This document shows positions 49,735-58,536 of a stretch of 64,000 bases of DNA, piece by piece. The notes under the pieces are model-generated. The model searched no databases, was not told the origin of the DNA, and saw nothing but the letters and a program-made list of their open reading frames with translations. The position numbers were made by a program, and so were the translations under genes. Source of the DNA: Streptomyces sp. NBC_01431 (GTDB lineage Bacteria; Actinomycetota; Actinomycetes; Streptomycetales; Streptomycetaceae); the NCBI RefSeq assembly GCF_036231355.1, contig NZ_CP109496.1, positions 5,952,001 through 6,016,000 on the forward strand, read 5' to 3'. The stretch's first letter is position 1, and each line of letters opens with the position of its first letter.

Positions 49735-51063
49735 CTACAGTCCCGGGATCCGGCCGTTGCGGAACAGGTCGACGAAGATCTGGTGGTCGCCGCGGGCACG
49801 CGCCCCGTAGGAGTGCGCGAAGTCCACCAGGAGAGCGGCGAAGCCCTCCTCGTCGGCGGCGATGGCCGCGTCGATGGCGCGCTCGGTGGAGAACGGCACC
49901 AGCTCCGAGTGGCCGCTCTCGTCGTCGGCCGCCGCGTGCATGGTGGCGGTGGCCCGGCCGAGGTCGGCGACGACCGAGGCGATCTCGTCGGGATCGTCGA
50001 TGTCCGACCAGTCCAGATCCACCGCGTACGGCGAGACCTCGGCGACCAGCTGGCCCGCGCCGTCCAGCTCGGTCCAGCCCAGCCACGGGTCGGCGGCCGC
50101 CTGGAGCGCCCGCTGCGAGATCACCGTGCGGTGCCCCTCGTGCTGGAAGTAGCCGCGCACCGCCGGGTCCGTGATGTGCCGGGACACCGCCGGGGTCTGC
50201 GCCTGCTTGATGTAGATGACCACATCGTTCTCCAGGGCGTCGCTGTGCCCCTCAAGGAGGATGTTGTACGAGGGCAGCCCGGCCGAGCCGATCCCGATGC
50301 CGCGCCGCCCCACGACGTCCTTCACGCGGTAGGAGTCCGGGCGCACCAGGCTCTCGTCGGGCAGCGTCTCCAGATAGCCGTCGAAGGCGGCGAGCACCTT
50401 GTAGCGGGTGGCCGCGTCCAGCTCGACCGAACCGTCTCCCTCGGTGAACCGGCGTTCGTGCTCGCGGATCTCGGTCATCGAGTCGAGCAGCGCGAACCTG
50501 GTCCGGGCGCGGGCGTCGCGCAGCGCGCCGAGCAGCGGGCCCTCGGCGGTGTCCAGGGTGAAGGGCGGCACCTCGTCCTCCTTGGCGCCGGTGGCCAGCG
50601 CGTGGATGCGCTCGCGGTAGGCGCCGGCGTAGGTGCGCACCAGGGCGGTGATCTGCTCGTCGCTGAACGCCTTGGTGTAGCCGATCAGCGCGAGCGAGGC
50701 GGCGAGCCGCTTCAGGTCCCAGGTGAAGGGGCCCACGTACGCCTCGTCGAAGTCGTTGACGTTGAAGATCAGGCGGCCGTTGGCGTCCATGTACGTGCCG
50801 AAGTTCTCGGCGTGCAGATCGCCGTGGATCCAGACCCGGCCGGTGCGCTCGTCCAGGTAGGGGCCGCCGCGCTCGTGCTCGTCCAGATCGGCGTAGAACA
50901 GGCAGGCCGTGCCCCGGTAGAAGGCGAACGCCGAGGCCGCCATCTTGCGGAACTTGACCCGGAAAGCGGCCGGATCGGCGGCCAGGAGCTCGCCGAAGGC
51001 GGTCTCGAAAACGGCGAGTATGTGCTCGCCGCGCTGCTCAGCGCTGGGCTGCGGGACCGACAT
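49735..51063 (-). CDS. DUF2252 family protein (kinase-like fold)
   Basis: 442 aa. The family motifs are complete: FRVKFRKMAASAFAFYRGTACLFYADL near residue 35, RVWIHGDLHAENFGTYMDANGRLIFNVNDFDEAYVGPFTWDLKRLAASLAL near 75, RRGIGIGSAGLPSYNILLEG near 250. HGDLHAENFG and DFDE resemble the catalytic and metal loops of aminoglycoside-phosphotransferase-like kinases. The substrate is unknown. Start ATG 51063. Divergent from dnaE, with 170 bp between starts. Confidence 0.9.
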   Translation of the reverse strand: MSVPQPSAEQRGEHILAVFETAFGELLAADPAAFRVKFRKMAASAFAFYRGTACLFYADLDEHERGGPYLDERTGRVWIHGDLHAENFGTYMDANGRLIFNVNDFDEAYVGPFTWDLKRLAASLALIGYTKAFSDEQITALVRTYAGAYRERIHALATGAKEDEVPPFTLDTAEGPLLGALRDARARTRFALLDSMTEIREHERRFTEGDGSVELDAATRYKVLAAFDGYLETLPDESLVRPDSYRVKDVVGRRGIGIGSAGLPSYNILLEGHSDALENDVVIYIKQAQTPAVSRHITDPAVRGYFQHEGHRTVISQRALQAAADPWLGWTELDGAGQLVAEVSPYAVDLDWSDIDDPDEIASVVADLGRATATMHAAADDESGHSELVPFSTERAIDAAIAADEEGFAALLVDFAHSYGARARGDHQIFVDLFRNGRIPGL

Positions 51064-51158
51064 CGCTGGTGCCTCCTGGTGCGTACTGCGTGCGTCGTGA
51101 TCGGGGCCGTGCTGGTGCCCCTTCCAACGCGCGACCGTACCCCGGAGTGCCCCGCGGG

Positions 51159-51180
51159 TGTCAGCGGGGCGACGTAGACT
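51159..51180 (+). promoter_or_regulatory. PafBC/RecA-NDp-like promoter of dnaE
   Basis: TGTCAGCG (51159-51166), 8 bp, TAGACT (51175-51180). One mismatch to TGTCRGTG and a full TAnnnT box. The predicted start near 51187 gives a 47-nt leader that includes the GGAGG before GTG 51234. Confidence 0.55.
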
Positions 51181-51233
51181 CCGAGGCTGTCCCCCTCGCT
51201 CTGCGAACCCCCCTGCCGCTGGAGGCCACAGCC

Positions 51234-54200
51234 GTGACTGGCACGTCCAAGACACCGTTCACGCACCTTCACGTACACACCCAGTACTCGCTGCTGGACG
51301 GTGCCGCGCGGCTCAAGGACATGTTCGAGGCCTGCAACGAGATGGGCATGACGCACATCGCGATGTCCGACCACGGCAACCTGCACGGTGCCTACGACTT
51401 CTTCCATTCGGCGAAGAAGGCGGGCGTCACGCCGATCATCGGCATCGAGGCGTACGTCGCCCCCGAGTCGCGCCGCAACAAGCGCAAGATCCAGTGGGGT
51501 CAGCCCCACCAGAAGCGCGACGACGTGTCCGGTTCGGGTGGTTACACGCACAAGACGATCTGGGCGGCGAACCGGACGGGCCTGCACAACCTCTTCAAGC
51601 TCTCCTCGGACGCGTACGCCGAGGGCTGGTTGCAGAAGTGGCCCCGGATGGACAAGGAGACGATCTCCCAGTGGTCGGAGGGGCTCATCGCCTCCACCGG
51701 CTGCCCCTCCGGCGAGCTCCAGACCCGGCTGCGCCTGGGCCAGTTCGACGAGGCGCTCAAGTCGGCCTCCGAGTACCAGGACATCTTCGGCAAGGACCGG
51801 TACTTCCTGGAGCTGATGGACCACGGCATCGAGATCGAGCGCCGGGTCCGCGACGGGCTCCTGGAGATCGGCAAGAAGCTCGGCATCCCGCCCCTGGTCA
51901 CCAACGACTCGCACTACACCTACGCCCACGAGGCGACCGCGCACGACGCGCTGCTGTGCATCCAGACCGGCAAGAACCTCTCCGACCCGGACCGCTTCCG
52001 CTTCGACGGCACCGGCTACTACCTGAAGTCCACCGACGAGATGTACGCCATCGACTCCTCGGACGCCTGGCAGGAGGGCTGCGCCAACACCCTCCTGGTG
52101 GCCCAGCAGATCGACACGGCCGGCATGTTCGAGGCGAAGAACCTCATGCCGAAGTTCGACATCCCCGAGGGCTTCACCGAGGTCACCTGGTTCCAGGAGG
52201 AGGTGCGCCGGGGCATGGAGCGCCGCTTCCCCGGCGGCGTCCCCGAGGACCGCCAGAAGCAGGCCGAGTACGAGATGGACGTCATCATCCAGATGGGGTT
52301 CCCGGGGTACTTCCTCGTCGTCGCCGACTTCATCATGTGGGCCAAGAAGCAGGGCATCGCGGTGGGACCGGGCCGTGGTTCCGCGGCCGGCTCGATCGTC
52401 GCGTACGCCATGGGCATCACCGACCTCGACCCGATCCCGCACGGCCTGATCTTCGAGCGGTTCCTCAACCCCGAGCGCGTCTCCATGCCCGATGTCGACA
52501 TCGACTTCGACGAGCGCAGGCGCGTCGAAGTGATCCGGTACGTCACCGAGAAGTACGGCGCCGACAAGGTCGCCATGATCGGCACGTACGGCAAGATCAA
52601 GGCGAAGAACGCCATCAAGGACTCCGCGCGCGTCCTTGGCTACCCGTACGCGATGGGCGACCGGCTCACCAAGGCGATGCCCGCGGACGTGCTCGGCAAG
52701 GGCATCGACCTCAACGGCATCACCGACCCCTCGCACCCCCGCTACAGCGAGGCCGGCGAGATCCGCGGGATGTACGAGAACGAGCCGGACGTCAAGAAGG
52801 TCATCGACACCGCCAAGGGCGTCGAGGGACTGGTCCGGCAGATGGGCGTGCACGCGGCGGGCGTGATCATGTCCAGCGAGCCCATCGTCGACCACGCCCC
52901 GATCTGGGTGCGGCACACCGACGGCGTGACCATCACGCAGTGGGACTACCCGCAGTGCGAGTCGCTCGGCCTGCTGAAGATGGACTTCCTGGGCCTGCGC
53001 AACCTCACGATCATGGACGACGCCATCAAGATGGTGAAGGCCAACAAGGGCATCGACCTGGAGATGCTCGCCCTCCCGCTGGACGACCCGAAGACCTTCG
53101 AACTGCTCTGCCGCGGTGACACCCTCGGCGTCTTCCAGTTCGACGGCGGCCCGATGCGCTCGCTGCTCCGCCAGATGCAGCCCGACAACTTCGAGGACAT
53201 CTCCGCCGTCTCGGCCCTCTACCGGCCGGGCCCGATGGGCATGAACTCGCACATCAACTACGCGGAGCGCAAGAACGGCCGCCAGGAGATCACGCCGATC
53301 CACAAGGAGCTCAAGGAGCCGCTCGAAGAGGTGCTGGCGGTCACCTATGGCCTGATCGTCTACCAGGAGCAGGTCCAGAAGGCCGCCCAGATCATCGCCG
53401 GGTACTCGCTCGGCGAGGCCGACATCCTGCGCCGCGTGATGGGCAAGAAGAAGCCCGACGAGCTGGCGAAGAACTTCGTCCTCTTCCAGGCGGGCGCCCG
53501 CAAGAACGGCTACAGCGACGAGGCGATCCAGGCCCTGTGGGACGTCCTGGTCCCCTTCGCCGGCTACGCCTTCAACAAGGCCCACTCCGCCGCGTACGGC
53601 CTGGTCTCGTACTGGACCGGCTACCTGAAGGCGAACTACCCGGCCGAGTACATGGCCGCGCTGCTCACCTCGGTCAAGGACGACAAGGACAAGTCGGCGA
53701 CGTACCTCAACGAGTGCCGCCGCATGGGCATCAAGGTGCTCCCGCCGAACGTGAACGAGTCCGAGCAGAACTTCGCCGCCCAGGGCGACGACGTGATCCT
53801 CTTCGGCCTCTCCGCGGTCCGCAACGTCGGTACGAACGTGGTGGAATCGATCATCCGCAGTCGCAAGGCCAAGGGGAAGTACGCCTCGTTCCCCGACTAC
53901 CTCGACAAGGTCGAGGCGGTCGCCTGCAACAAGCGCACGACGGAGTCGCTGATCAAGGCGGGCGCCTTCGACACGATGGGCCACACCCGCAAGGGCCTCA
54001 CCGCCCAGTTCGAGCCCATGATCGACAACGTGGTGCAGGTCAAGCGCAAGGAGGCCGAGGGCCAGTTCGACCTCTTCGGCGGCATGGGCGAGGCGGACAC
54101 CACCGAGCCGGGCTTCGGCCTCGACGTCGAGTTCGGCGACGTGGAGTGGGAGAAGTCCTACCTGCTGGCCCAGGAGCGGGAGATGCTCGGCCTGTACGTC

Positions 54201-54782
54201 TCCGACCACCCGCTGTTCGGCCTGGAGCACGTGCTGTCCGACAAGGCGGACGCGGGCATCGGCCAGCTCACCGGCGGCGACTACTCGGACGGCTCGATCG
54301 TCACCATCGGCGGCATCATCTCCGGCCTCCAGCGCAAGATGACCAAGCAGGGCAACGCCTGGGCGATCGCCACGGTCGAGGACCTGGCCGGCTCCATCGA
54401 GTGCATGTTCTTCCCCGCCACCTACCAGCTGGTGTCGACCCAGCTGGTCGAGGACGCCGTGGTGTTCGTCAAGGGCCGCCTCGACAAGCGCGAGGACATC
54501 CCGCGCCTGGTCGCCATGGAGTTGATGGTCCCCGACCTGTCGTCGGCCGGTACCAACGCGCCGGTGGTCCTGACCATCCCCACCGTCAAGGTGACCCCGC
54601 CGATGGTCAGCAGGCTGGGCGAGATCCTGGGGCACCACAAGGGCAACACCGAGGTGCGGATCAAGCTCCAGGGGCCGCGCTCGACGACCGTGCTGCGGCT
54701 CGACCGGCACCGGGTCCAGCCCGATCCGGCCCTTTTCGGCGACCTGAAGGTGCTGCTCGGCCCGGCCTGCCTGGCCGGCTGA
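51234..54782 (+). CDS. dnaE: DNA polymerase III alpha subunit DnaE (DnaE1)
   Basis: 1182 aa replicative polymerase. N-terminal PHP domain FTHLHVHTQYSLLDGAARLKD and MSDHGNLHGAYDFFH retain metal ligands, suggesting an intact proofreading exonuclease as in actinobacterial DnaE1. Catalytic palm motifs: GPGRGSAAGSIVAYAMGITDLDPI near 375 and PDVDIDFDERRRVEVIRY near 420. Helix-hairpin-helix and OB-fold regions occupy the C-terminal 300 residues (VTIGGIISGLQRKMTKQGNAWAIATVEDLAGSIECMFF). GTG 51234 follows GGAGG. It stands alone in its transcript. Confidence 0.97.
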   Translation: MTGTSKTPFTHLHVHTQYSLLDGAARLKDMFEACNEMGMTHIAMSDHGNLHGAYDFFHSAKKAGVTPIIGIEAYVAPESRRNKRKIQWGQPHQKRDDVSGSGGYTHKTIWAANRTGLHNLFKLSSDAYAEGWLQKWPRMDKETISQWSEGLIASTGCPSGELQTRLRLGQFDEALKSASEYQDIFGKDRYFLELMDHGIEIERRVRDGLLEIGKKLGIPPLVTNDSHYTYAHEATAHDALLCIQTGKNLSDPDRFRFDGTGYYLKSTDEMYAIDSSDAWQEGCANTLLVAQQIDTAGMFEAKNLMPKFDIPEGFTEVTWFQEEVRRGMERRFPGGVPEDRQKQAEYEMDVIIQMGFPGYFLVVADFIMWAKKQGIAVGPGRGSAAGSIVAYAMGITDLDPIPHGLIFERFLNPERVSMPDVDIDFDERRRVEVIRYVTEKYGADKVAMIGTYGKIKAKNAIKDSARVLGYPYAMGDRLTKAMPADVLGKGIDLNGITDPSHPRYSEAGEIRGMYENEPDVKKVIDTAKGVEGLVRQMGVHAAGVIMSSEPIVDHAPIWVRHTDGVTITQWDYPQCESLGLLKMDFLGLRNLTIMDDAIKMVKANKGIDLEMLALPLDDPKTFELLCRGDTLGVFQFDGGPMRSLLRQMQPDNFEDISAVSALYRPGPMGMNSHINYAERKNGRQEITPIHKELKEPLEEVLAVTYGLIVYQEQVQKAAQIIAGYSLGEADILRRVMGKKKPDELAKNFVLFQAGARKNGYSDEAIQALWDVLVPFAGYAFNKAHSAAYGLVSYWTGYLKANYPAEYMAALLTSVKDDKDKSATYLNECRRMGIKVLPPNVNESEQNFAAQGDDVILFGLSAVRNVGTNVVESIIRSRKAKGKYASFPDYLDKVEAVACNKRTTESLIKAGAFDTMGHTRKGLTAQFEPMIDNVVQVKRKEAEGQFDLFGGMGEADTTEPGFGLDVEFGDVEWEKSYLLAQEREMLGLYVSDHPLFGLEHVLSDKADAGIGQLTGGDYSDGSIVTIGGIISGLQRKMTKQGNAWAIATVEDLAGSIECMFFPATYQLVSTQLVEDAVVFVKGRLDKREDIPRLVAMELMVPDLSSAGTNAPVVLTIPTVKVTPPMVSRLGEILGHHKGNTEVRIKLQGPRSTTVLRLDRHRVQPDPALFGDLKVLLGPACLAG

Positions 54783-54800
54783 GCCCTGGGCCGCCTTTCA

Positions 54801-54844
54801 CACGTCTTTCGCACGTCTTTGGCGCGTCTTTCGCACGCGTCGCG
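54801..54844 (+). repeat. 11-bp tandem repeats in the dnaE 3' region
   Basis: Four consecutive 11-bp units (CACGTCTTTCG, CACGTCTTTGG, CGCGTCTTTCG, CACGCGTCGCG) at 54801-54844, just after the dnaE stop and directly before its terminator. Confidence 0.75.
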
Positions 54845-54847
54845 CAC

Positions 54848-54885
54848 GGGAAAGGGGCGCACCCCATGGGGTGCGCCCCTTTCCC
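54848..54885. terminator. Perfect 38-bp palindrome, bidirectional terminator
   Basis: GGGAAAGGGGCGCACCCCA (54848-54866) is followed directly by its exact complement (54867-54885). It serves dnaE (plus) and the convergent small protein gene (minus), whose stop codon lies 11 bp away. Confidence 0.9.
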
Positions 54886-54896
54886 GCTGTGTACGG

Positions 54897-55076
54897 CTAG
54901 TTGTGACCGAAGCGGCGCTGGTGCTTACGGGCAACATCTGCCGGGCTGCCCTGGGCCTGCGTCTGCGGCATTCCCTGGGACTCGTAGGCAGCGGACTTGG
55001 CCTGCTCCTGGCCGCGCTCGGCTGCGTTGGAGCGGTCCTGCTGACTGCCCGACTTGCGGTTCTTGTTCTTGGCCAT
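54897..55076 (-). CDS. Small hydrophilic protein, 59 aa
   Basis: Starts at ATG 55076 with AGGAGG 8 nt upstream. Sequence begins AKNKNRKSGSQQDRSNAAE and ends SPADVARKHQRRFGHN: rich in Lys, Gln, Ser and Asn, with no hydrophobic core, so probably disordered or nucleic-acid-binding. The strong SD and codon use support a real gene. I do not recognise a characterised family; similar short proteins are common in Streptomyces. Confidence 0.8.
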   Translation of the reverse strand: MAKNKNRKSGSQQDRSNAAERGQEQAKSAAYESQGMPQTQAQGSPADVARKHQRRFGHN

Positions 55077-55132
55077 GGTGATGCCTCCTGTGGGGGAACT
55101 CGGGGCCAGGGCCGCTGTCAGACTCACACACC

Positions 55133-55161
55133 TTGACAAAGAGCGCATTTCGGGCCACTAC
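55133..55161 (+). promoter_or_regulatory. Promoter candidate for the NYN-domain gene
   Basis: A perfect TTGACA -35 (55133-55138) is followed 17 bp later by CACTAC, a weak -10. The predicted start near 55168 would give a leader of about 170 nt. Confidence 0.35.
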
Positions 55162-55341
55162 CGTGAGTGAGGGTGCGAAGTCTTCCCAATCCGCCACGCC
55201 GATGATCGAGTTCCGGACGTCAACCCTTGCGCGGTCGGGCAGACTCGAAGGAAACCCCGAAGTTCATTCGGTGATCTCCCGAACCCCAGCTCCTGATTCT
55301 TTTTTCTTTGGCTTTTCGGTTCCCGAAAGAGGGTGGAACGC

Positions 55342-56589
55342 ATGGACCGCTGCGTCGTCCTGGTGGATGCCGGTTACCTGCTCGGCGCCGCCGCGAGTCT
55401 GCTCGCCGGAGAACCGGCCCGCTCGCGCATCACCGTCGACCATGCCGCCCTGATCCAGGGACTCCGCGAGCGCGCGGAAGCCGATACCGAGCAACCACTG
55501 CTGCGGATCTACTGGTTCGACGGCGCCCCCGACCGCGTGCCGCAGCCGGAGCACCGGCGACTGCGCGTGATGCCCAGGGTGACGGTCCGCCTCGGCGCGC
55601 TGACCCGCAGCGACGGCCGCTGGGCGCAGAAGGGCGTGGACGCGGCCATGCACGCCGAGCTGACCGAACTGGCCCGCAACCGCGCCTGCTCGGACGTGGT
55701 CCTGGTGACCGGCGACGGCGATCTCCTGCCCGGTCTGATGTCCGCCAAGGAACACGGCGTCGCCGTGCACCTGTGGGCCGTACAGGCCGCCGACGGCGAC
55801 TACAACCAGTCCGAGGACCTCGTCGCGGAGGCCGACGAGCGCCGGGTGCTCGACCGCGCCTGGATCACCCGCGCGGTCCGGGCCAAGGACCTCAGCGGGA
55901 TCTGCGCCCCCGCGCCCGCGCCCCGCCCGGAGATCGCCGCGATCCTCTCCGCGCCGCTGCCCGAGTCGGCGCTCGCCGCATCGGCCGAGCGGGCCGCCGA
56001 GGCCCAGGCGGTGGCCGCCCGAAACGGCACCGCCCAGCCTGAGGCCCCGGGCGAGAACGGCACCGCGATGCCCGCCCCCGGCGGCGCCAAGGGCGTACCG
56101 ACACCGAAGGATCTGGCCGGGCTGCGCGGGCCGGCCAGCAGCCCCGCGCCGGCCCCGGCCGCTTCGGCGACCCTGCGCTGGTCCTCCGACAAGGGCTGGG
56201 TGGAGCGCCCCGGTGCGGCGCTCGGCGAGTCCCCCGAGACGGCCTCCCTGCCGACGCTGGCGCAGCTCACCAGTGCCGAGCAGCGCTGGGCCGACCGCGA
56301 GGAGGACATCACGACGGTCGGCGGCGACCCCTACGAGGTGGGCCAGGTCTTCGCGCGGCGCTGGATGGAACGCCTCCCCGAGCCCTCGCACGTGCAGAAG
56401 CTGTCCACGATGTATCCGCGCATCCCGCACCGCATCGACGGTGAACTCCTGCGCTACGCCGCCCGGTTCGGCCTCCTCGCGCACAAGGACGACCAGATCG
56501 ACGAGCACGACAGGTACGCGATCCGGGCCGGGTTCTGGCGCGAGATCGACGTCCGGGCGGCGGCCGAACGGCAGCCGGTCGGCGAGTAG
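55342..56589 (+). CDS. NYN domain protein (PIN-like RNase fold)
   Basis: 415 aa from ATG 55342, with AGAGGG upstream; GTG 55333 would add three residues. N-terminal NYN domain: CVVLVDAGYLLGAAASLL (first acidic site), RIYWFDGAPD, QKGVDAAMHAELTEL and SDVVLVTGDGDLLPGLMSAKEHGVAVHLWAV (further Asp residues), so the metal-binding acidic cluster looks complete. The middle (about 190-285) is Ala/Pro-rich linker. The C-terminal 110 residues (DPYEVGQVFARRWMERLPEP, RIPHRIDGELLRYAARFGLL) form a conserved helical domain of actinobacterial homologues. Probably an RNase; targets unknown. Confidence 0.88.
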   Translation: MDRCVVLVDAGYLLGAAASLLAGEPARSRITVDHAALIQGLRERAEADTEQPLLRIYWFDGAPDRVPQPEHRRLRVMPRVTVRLGALTRSDGRWAQKGVDAAMHAELTELARNRACSDVVLVTGDGDLLPGLMSAKEHGVAVHLWAVQAADGDYNQSEDLVAEADERRVLDRAWITRAVRAKDLSGICAPAPAPRPEIAAILSAPLPESALAASAERAAEAQAVAARNGTAQPEAPGENGTAMPAPGGAKGVPTPKDLAGLRGPASSPAPAPAASATLRWSSDKGWVERPGAALGESPETASLPTLAQLTSAEQRWADREEDITTVGGDPYEVGQVFARRWMERLPEPSHVQKLSTMYPRIPHRIDGELLRYAARFGLLAHKDDQIDEHDRYAIRAGFWREIDVRAAAERQPVGE

Positions 56590-56661
56590 CCGGACGTGTG
56601 GGGTGGCTTGGAACCGCCCCCGGGGCGGGGCGGCCCGCTCGACCCCTTAGGCTCGTTCCCC

Positions 56662-57669
56662 GTGAGTACCGGCACAGCAGCGGCGCGGGCCGGCACCGTT
56701 TGCGCGGTGCGGGGCCTGATCAAGACGTACCCCGCGGCGCGGGGCAGACGGGGCGCACCCGGTACGCCCGAGGTCAGGGCCACCGACGGGGTGAGCCTGG
56801 AGGTGACCGGCGGCGAGATCTTCGGGTTGCTCGGGCCCAACGGCGCGGGCAAGTCCACCCTCGTACGCCAGCTCACCGGGCTCATGCGGCCCGACGCCGG
56901 CTCCGTCGAGGTGCTCGGGCACGACCTGGTGCGACACCCCGAACGGGCCGCCCGCCTCATCGCCTACCTCGGCCAGGAATCCACCGCGCTCGACGAGCTG
57001 ACCGTCGCGCTCGCCGCCGAGACCACCGGGCGGCTGCGCGGACTCACCCTGCGCGCCGCCCGCGCCGAACGCGACGACGTACTGGCCGAACTCGGCCTTG
57101 ACGAGATCGCCGGACGCCCGCTCAAGAAGCTCTCCGGCGGCCAGCGGCGCCTGGCCTGTTTCGCCACCGCCCTCGTCGGCGAGCGCCCCGTGCTCGTCCT
57201 GGACGAACCCACCACCGGCATGGACCCGGTGGCCCGGCGCGCGGTGTGGGCGGCCGTCGACCGGCGGCGGGCGGAGCGCGGCGCGACCGTGCTCCTCGTC
57301 ACCCACAACGTCATCGAGGCCGAGACCGTGCTCGACCGGGTCGCCGTGATCGAACGCGGCAAGGTCATCGCCTGCGACACCCCCGCCGGACTGAAGGCCC
57401 GCGTCGCCGACGAGGTGCGGGTCGAGCTCGTGTGGCGCGACCGCGCGCCCATCGAGGTCCCCGAGGTCGCTGCGCTGCGTGCGGCGGCCCAGGAGTCGGG
57501 GCGGCGCTGGACGCTGCGGCTGAGCCCTGAGCGGGCGCGGGCCGCCGTCGCCACCGTCACCGGCGGCCCGGCCTTCGCGGCCCTCGACGACTTCACCCTG
57601 GCCACGCCGAGCCTCGAAGACGTCTACCTCGCCCTCGGCGGCCGCACGGAAGGGCTGGTGAAGGCATGA
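56662..57669 (+). CDS. ABC transporter ATP-binding protein
   Basis: 335 aa, GTG start. Walker A LLGPNGAGKSTLVRQLTG near residue 63, Q-loop IAYLGQES, signature LKKLSGGQRRLACFATALVGERPVLVLDEPTTGMDP near 165 with Walker B, H-loop LLVTHNVIEAE. A DUF4162-like C-terminal region follows. All catalytic residues are intact, unlike the ATPase-like protein at 10467. Paired by ATGA overlap with the permease gene. Drug or lipid export is typical for this class; the substrate is unknown. TAGGCT (56648-56653) lies 8 nt before the GTG, with no SD. Confidence 0.93.
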   Translation: MSTGTAAARAGTVCAVRGLIKTYPAARGRRGAPGTPEVRATDGVSLEVTGGEIFGLLGPNGAGKSTLVRQLTGLMRPDAGSVEVLGHDLVRHPERAARLIAYLGQESTALDELTVALAAETTGRLRGLTLRAARAERDDVLAELGLDEIAGRPLKKLSGGQRRLACFATALVGERPVLVLDEPTTGMDPVARRAVWAAVDRRRAERGATVLLVTHNVIEAETVLDRVAVIERGKVIACDTPAGLKARVADEVRVELVWRDRAPIEVPEVAALRAAAQESGRRWTLRLSPERARAAVATVTGGPAFAALDDFTLATPSLEDVYLALGGRTEGLVKA

Positions 57670-58502
57670 GCGCCATTCCCCTGGAGAGCGGCGTGGAGGC
57701 CGTGGGCGGCCGGGCTCCGGCGAGCGGCACCGCCGAGCGCCGCACCGACGCCCCGCTCGCCCCCCGCGCCCGGCTGCTGCCCGCGCTCGCCGCCGTCTAC
57801 CGTGCCCAGCTCTCGCGGGCCCGGGTGGCCCGCATCCCGCTGCTGTTCGTCGCCACCTTCCAGTCCATCGGCATCATGATCCTCATGCGCGGGGTCGTGG
57901 ACGGCGGGAGCGAGGCGCGGGCCGTGGTCGCCGGATCCAGCGTGCTCGTCGTCGCGTTCGTCGCGCTCAACCTGCTCGCCCAGTACTTCGGGCAGCTGCG
58001 GGCCGGCGGCGGTCTCGACCACTACGCGACGCTGCCCGTGCCGCCCGCCTCCGTGGTGCTCGGCACGGCGGGGGCGTACGCCTCCTTCACCGTGCCCGGA
58101 ACGGCGGTCACGGCCGTGTTCGGCTGCGTCCTGTTCGGGCTGCCGATGGGGCACCTGTGGGTCCTCGCCGCGGTGATCCCGCTCGCCGGCGCCGCGCTCG
58201 CCGGGCTCGGAGCGGCGCTCGGGCTGCTCGCGCCGCGCCAGGAACTCGCCACGCTGTTCGGCCAGTTGGGGATGTCGGCCGCGCTGCTGCTCGGGGTGCT
58301 CCCGGCCGGGCGCATGCCCGGACCCATCGCGTACGCACGTGATCTGCTGCCCTCCACCTACGGCGTGGAGGCCTTCGCGCGCAGCTTCGACGCGCGCCCC
58401 GACTGGGGCGTCGTCGGGCTCGACCTCGCCGTGTGCGCGGCCGTCGGCGCCGTCTCGCTGGCCGTGGCCGCGTGGGCCTATCGTCGGGCGGCGGTCCGGT
58501 GA
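57666..58502 (+). CDS. ABC-2 type transporter permease
   Basis: 278 aa. Hydrophilic N-terminus of about 40 residues, then six transmembrane segments (IPLLFVATFQSIGIMILM; VLVVAFVALNLLAQYFG; YASFTVPGTAVTAVFGCVLFG; LWVLAAVIPLAGAALAGLGAALGLL; LGMSAALLLGVLPAG; VVGLDLAVCAAVGAVSLAVAAWAY). LLPSTYGVEAFARSF is typical of ABC-2 permeases. ATGA overlap with the ATPase gene shows they form one exporter. Confidence 0.9.
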   Translation: MSAIPLESGVEAVGGRAPASGTAERRTDAPLAPRARLLPALAAVYRAQLSRARVARIPLLFVATFQSIGIMILMRGVVDGGSEARAVVAGSSVLVVAFVALNLLAQYFGQLRAGGGLDHYATLPVPPASVVLGTAGAYASFTVPGTAVTAVFGCVLFGLPMGHLWVLAAVIPLAGAALAGLGAALGLLAPRQELATLFGQLGMSAALLLGVLPAGRMPGPIAYARDLLPSTYGVEAFARSFDARPDWGVVGLDLAVCAAVGAVSLAVAAWAYRRAAVR

Positions 58503-58520
58503 GGCAGCGCACAGCCACGC

Positions 58521-58530
58521 CTGGCACGAT
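58521..58530 (+). promoter_or_regulatory. Candidate leaderless -10 motif CTGGCACGAT
   Basis: The 10-mer ends 6 nt before GTG 58537; identical in sequence and spacing to the one before the dienelactone hydrolase gene at 47469. No SD is present. Confidence 0.4.
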
Positions 58531-58536
58531 GTCAGG

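Noticed and set aside
50769..54710. 1313-codon open frame on the minus strand opposite dnaE
   Set aside because: High GC leaves antisense frames open; dnaE on the plus strand has complete family motifs and an SD, while the antisense protein is low-complexity Val/Arg/Gly with no domain.
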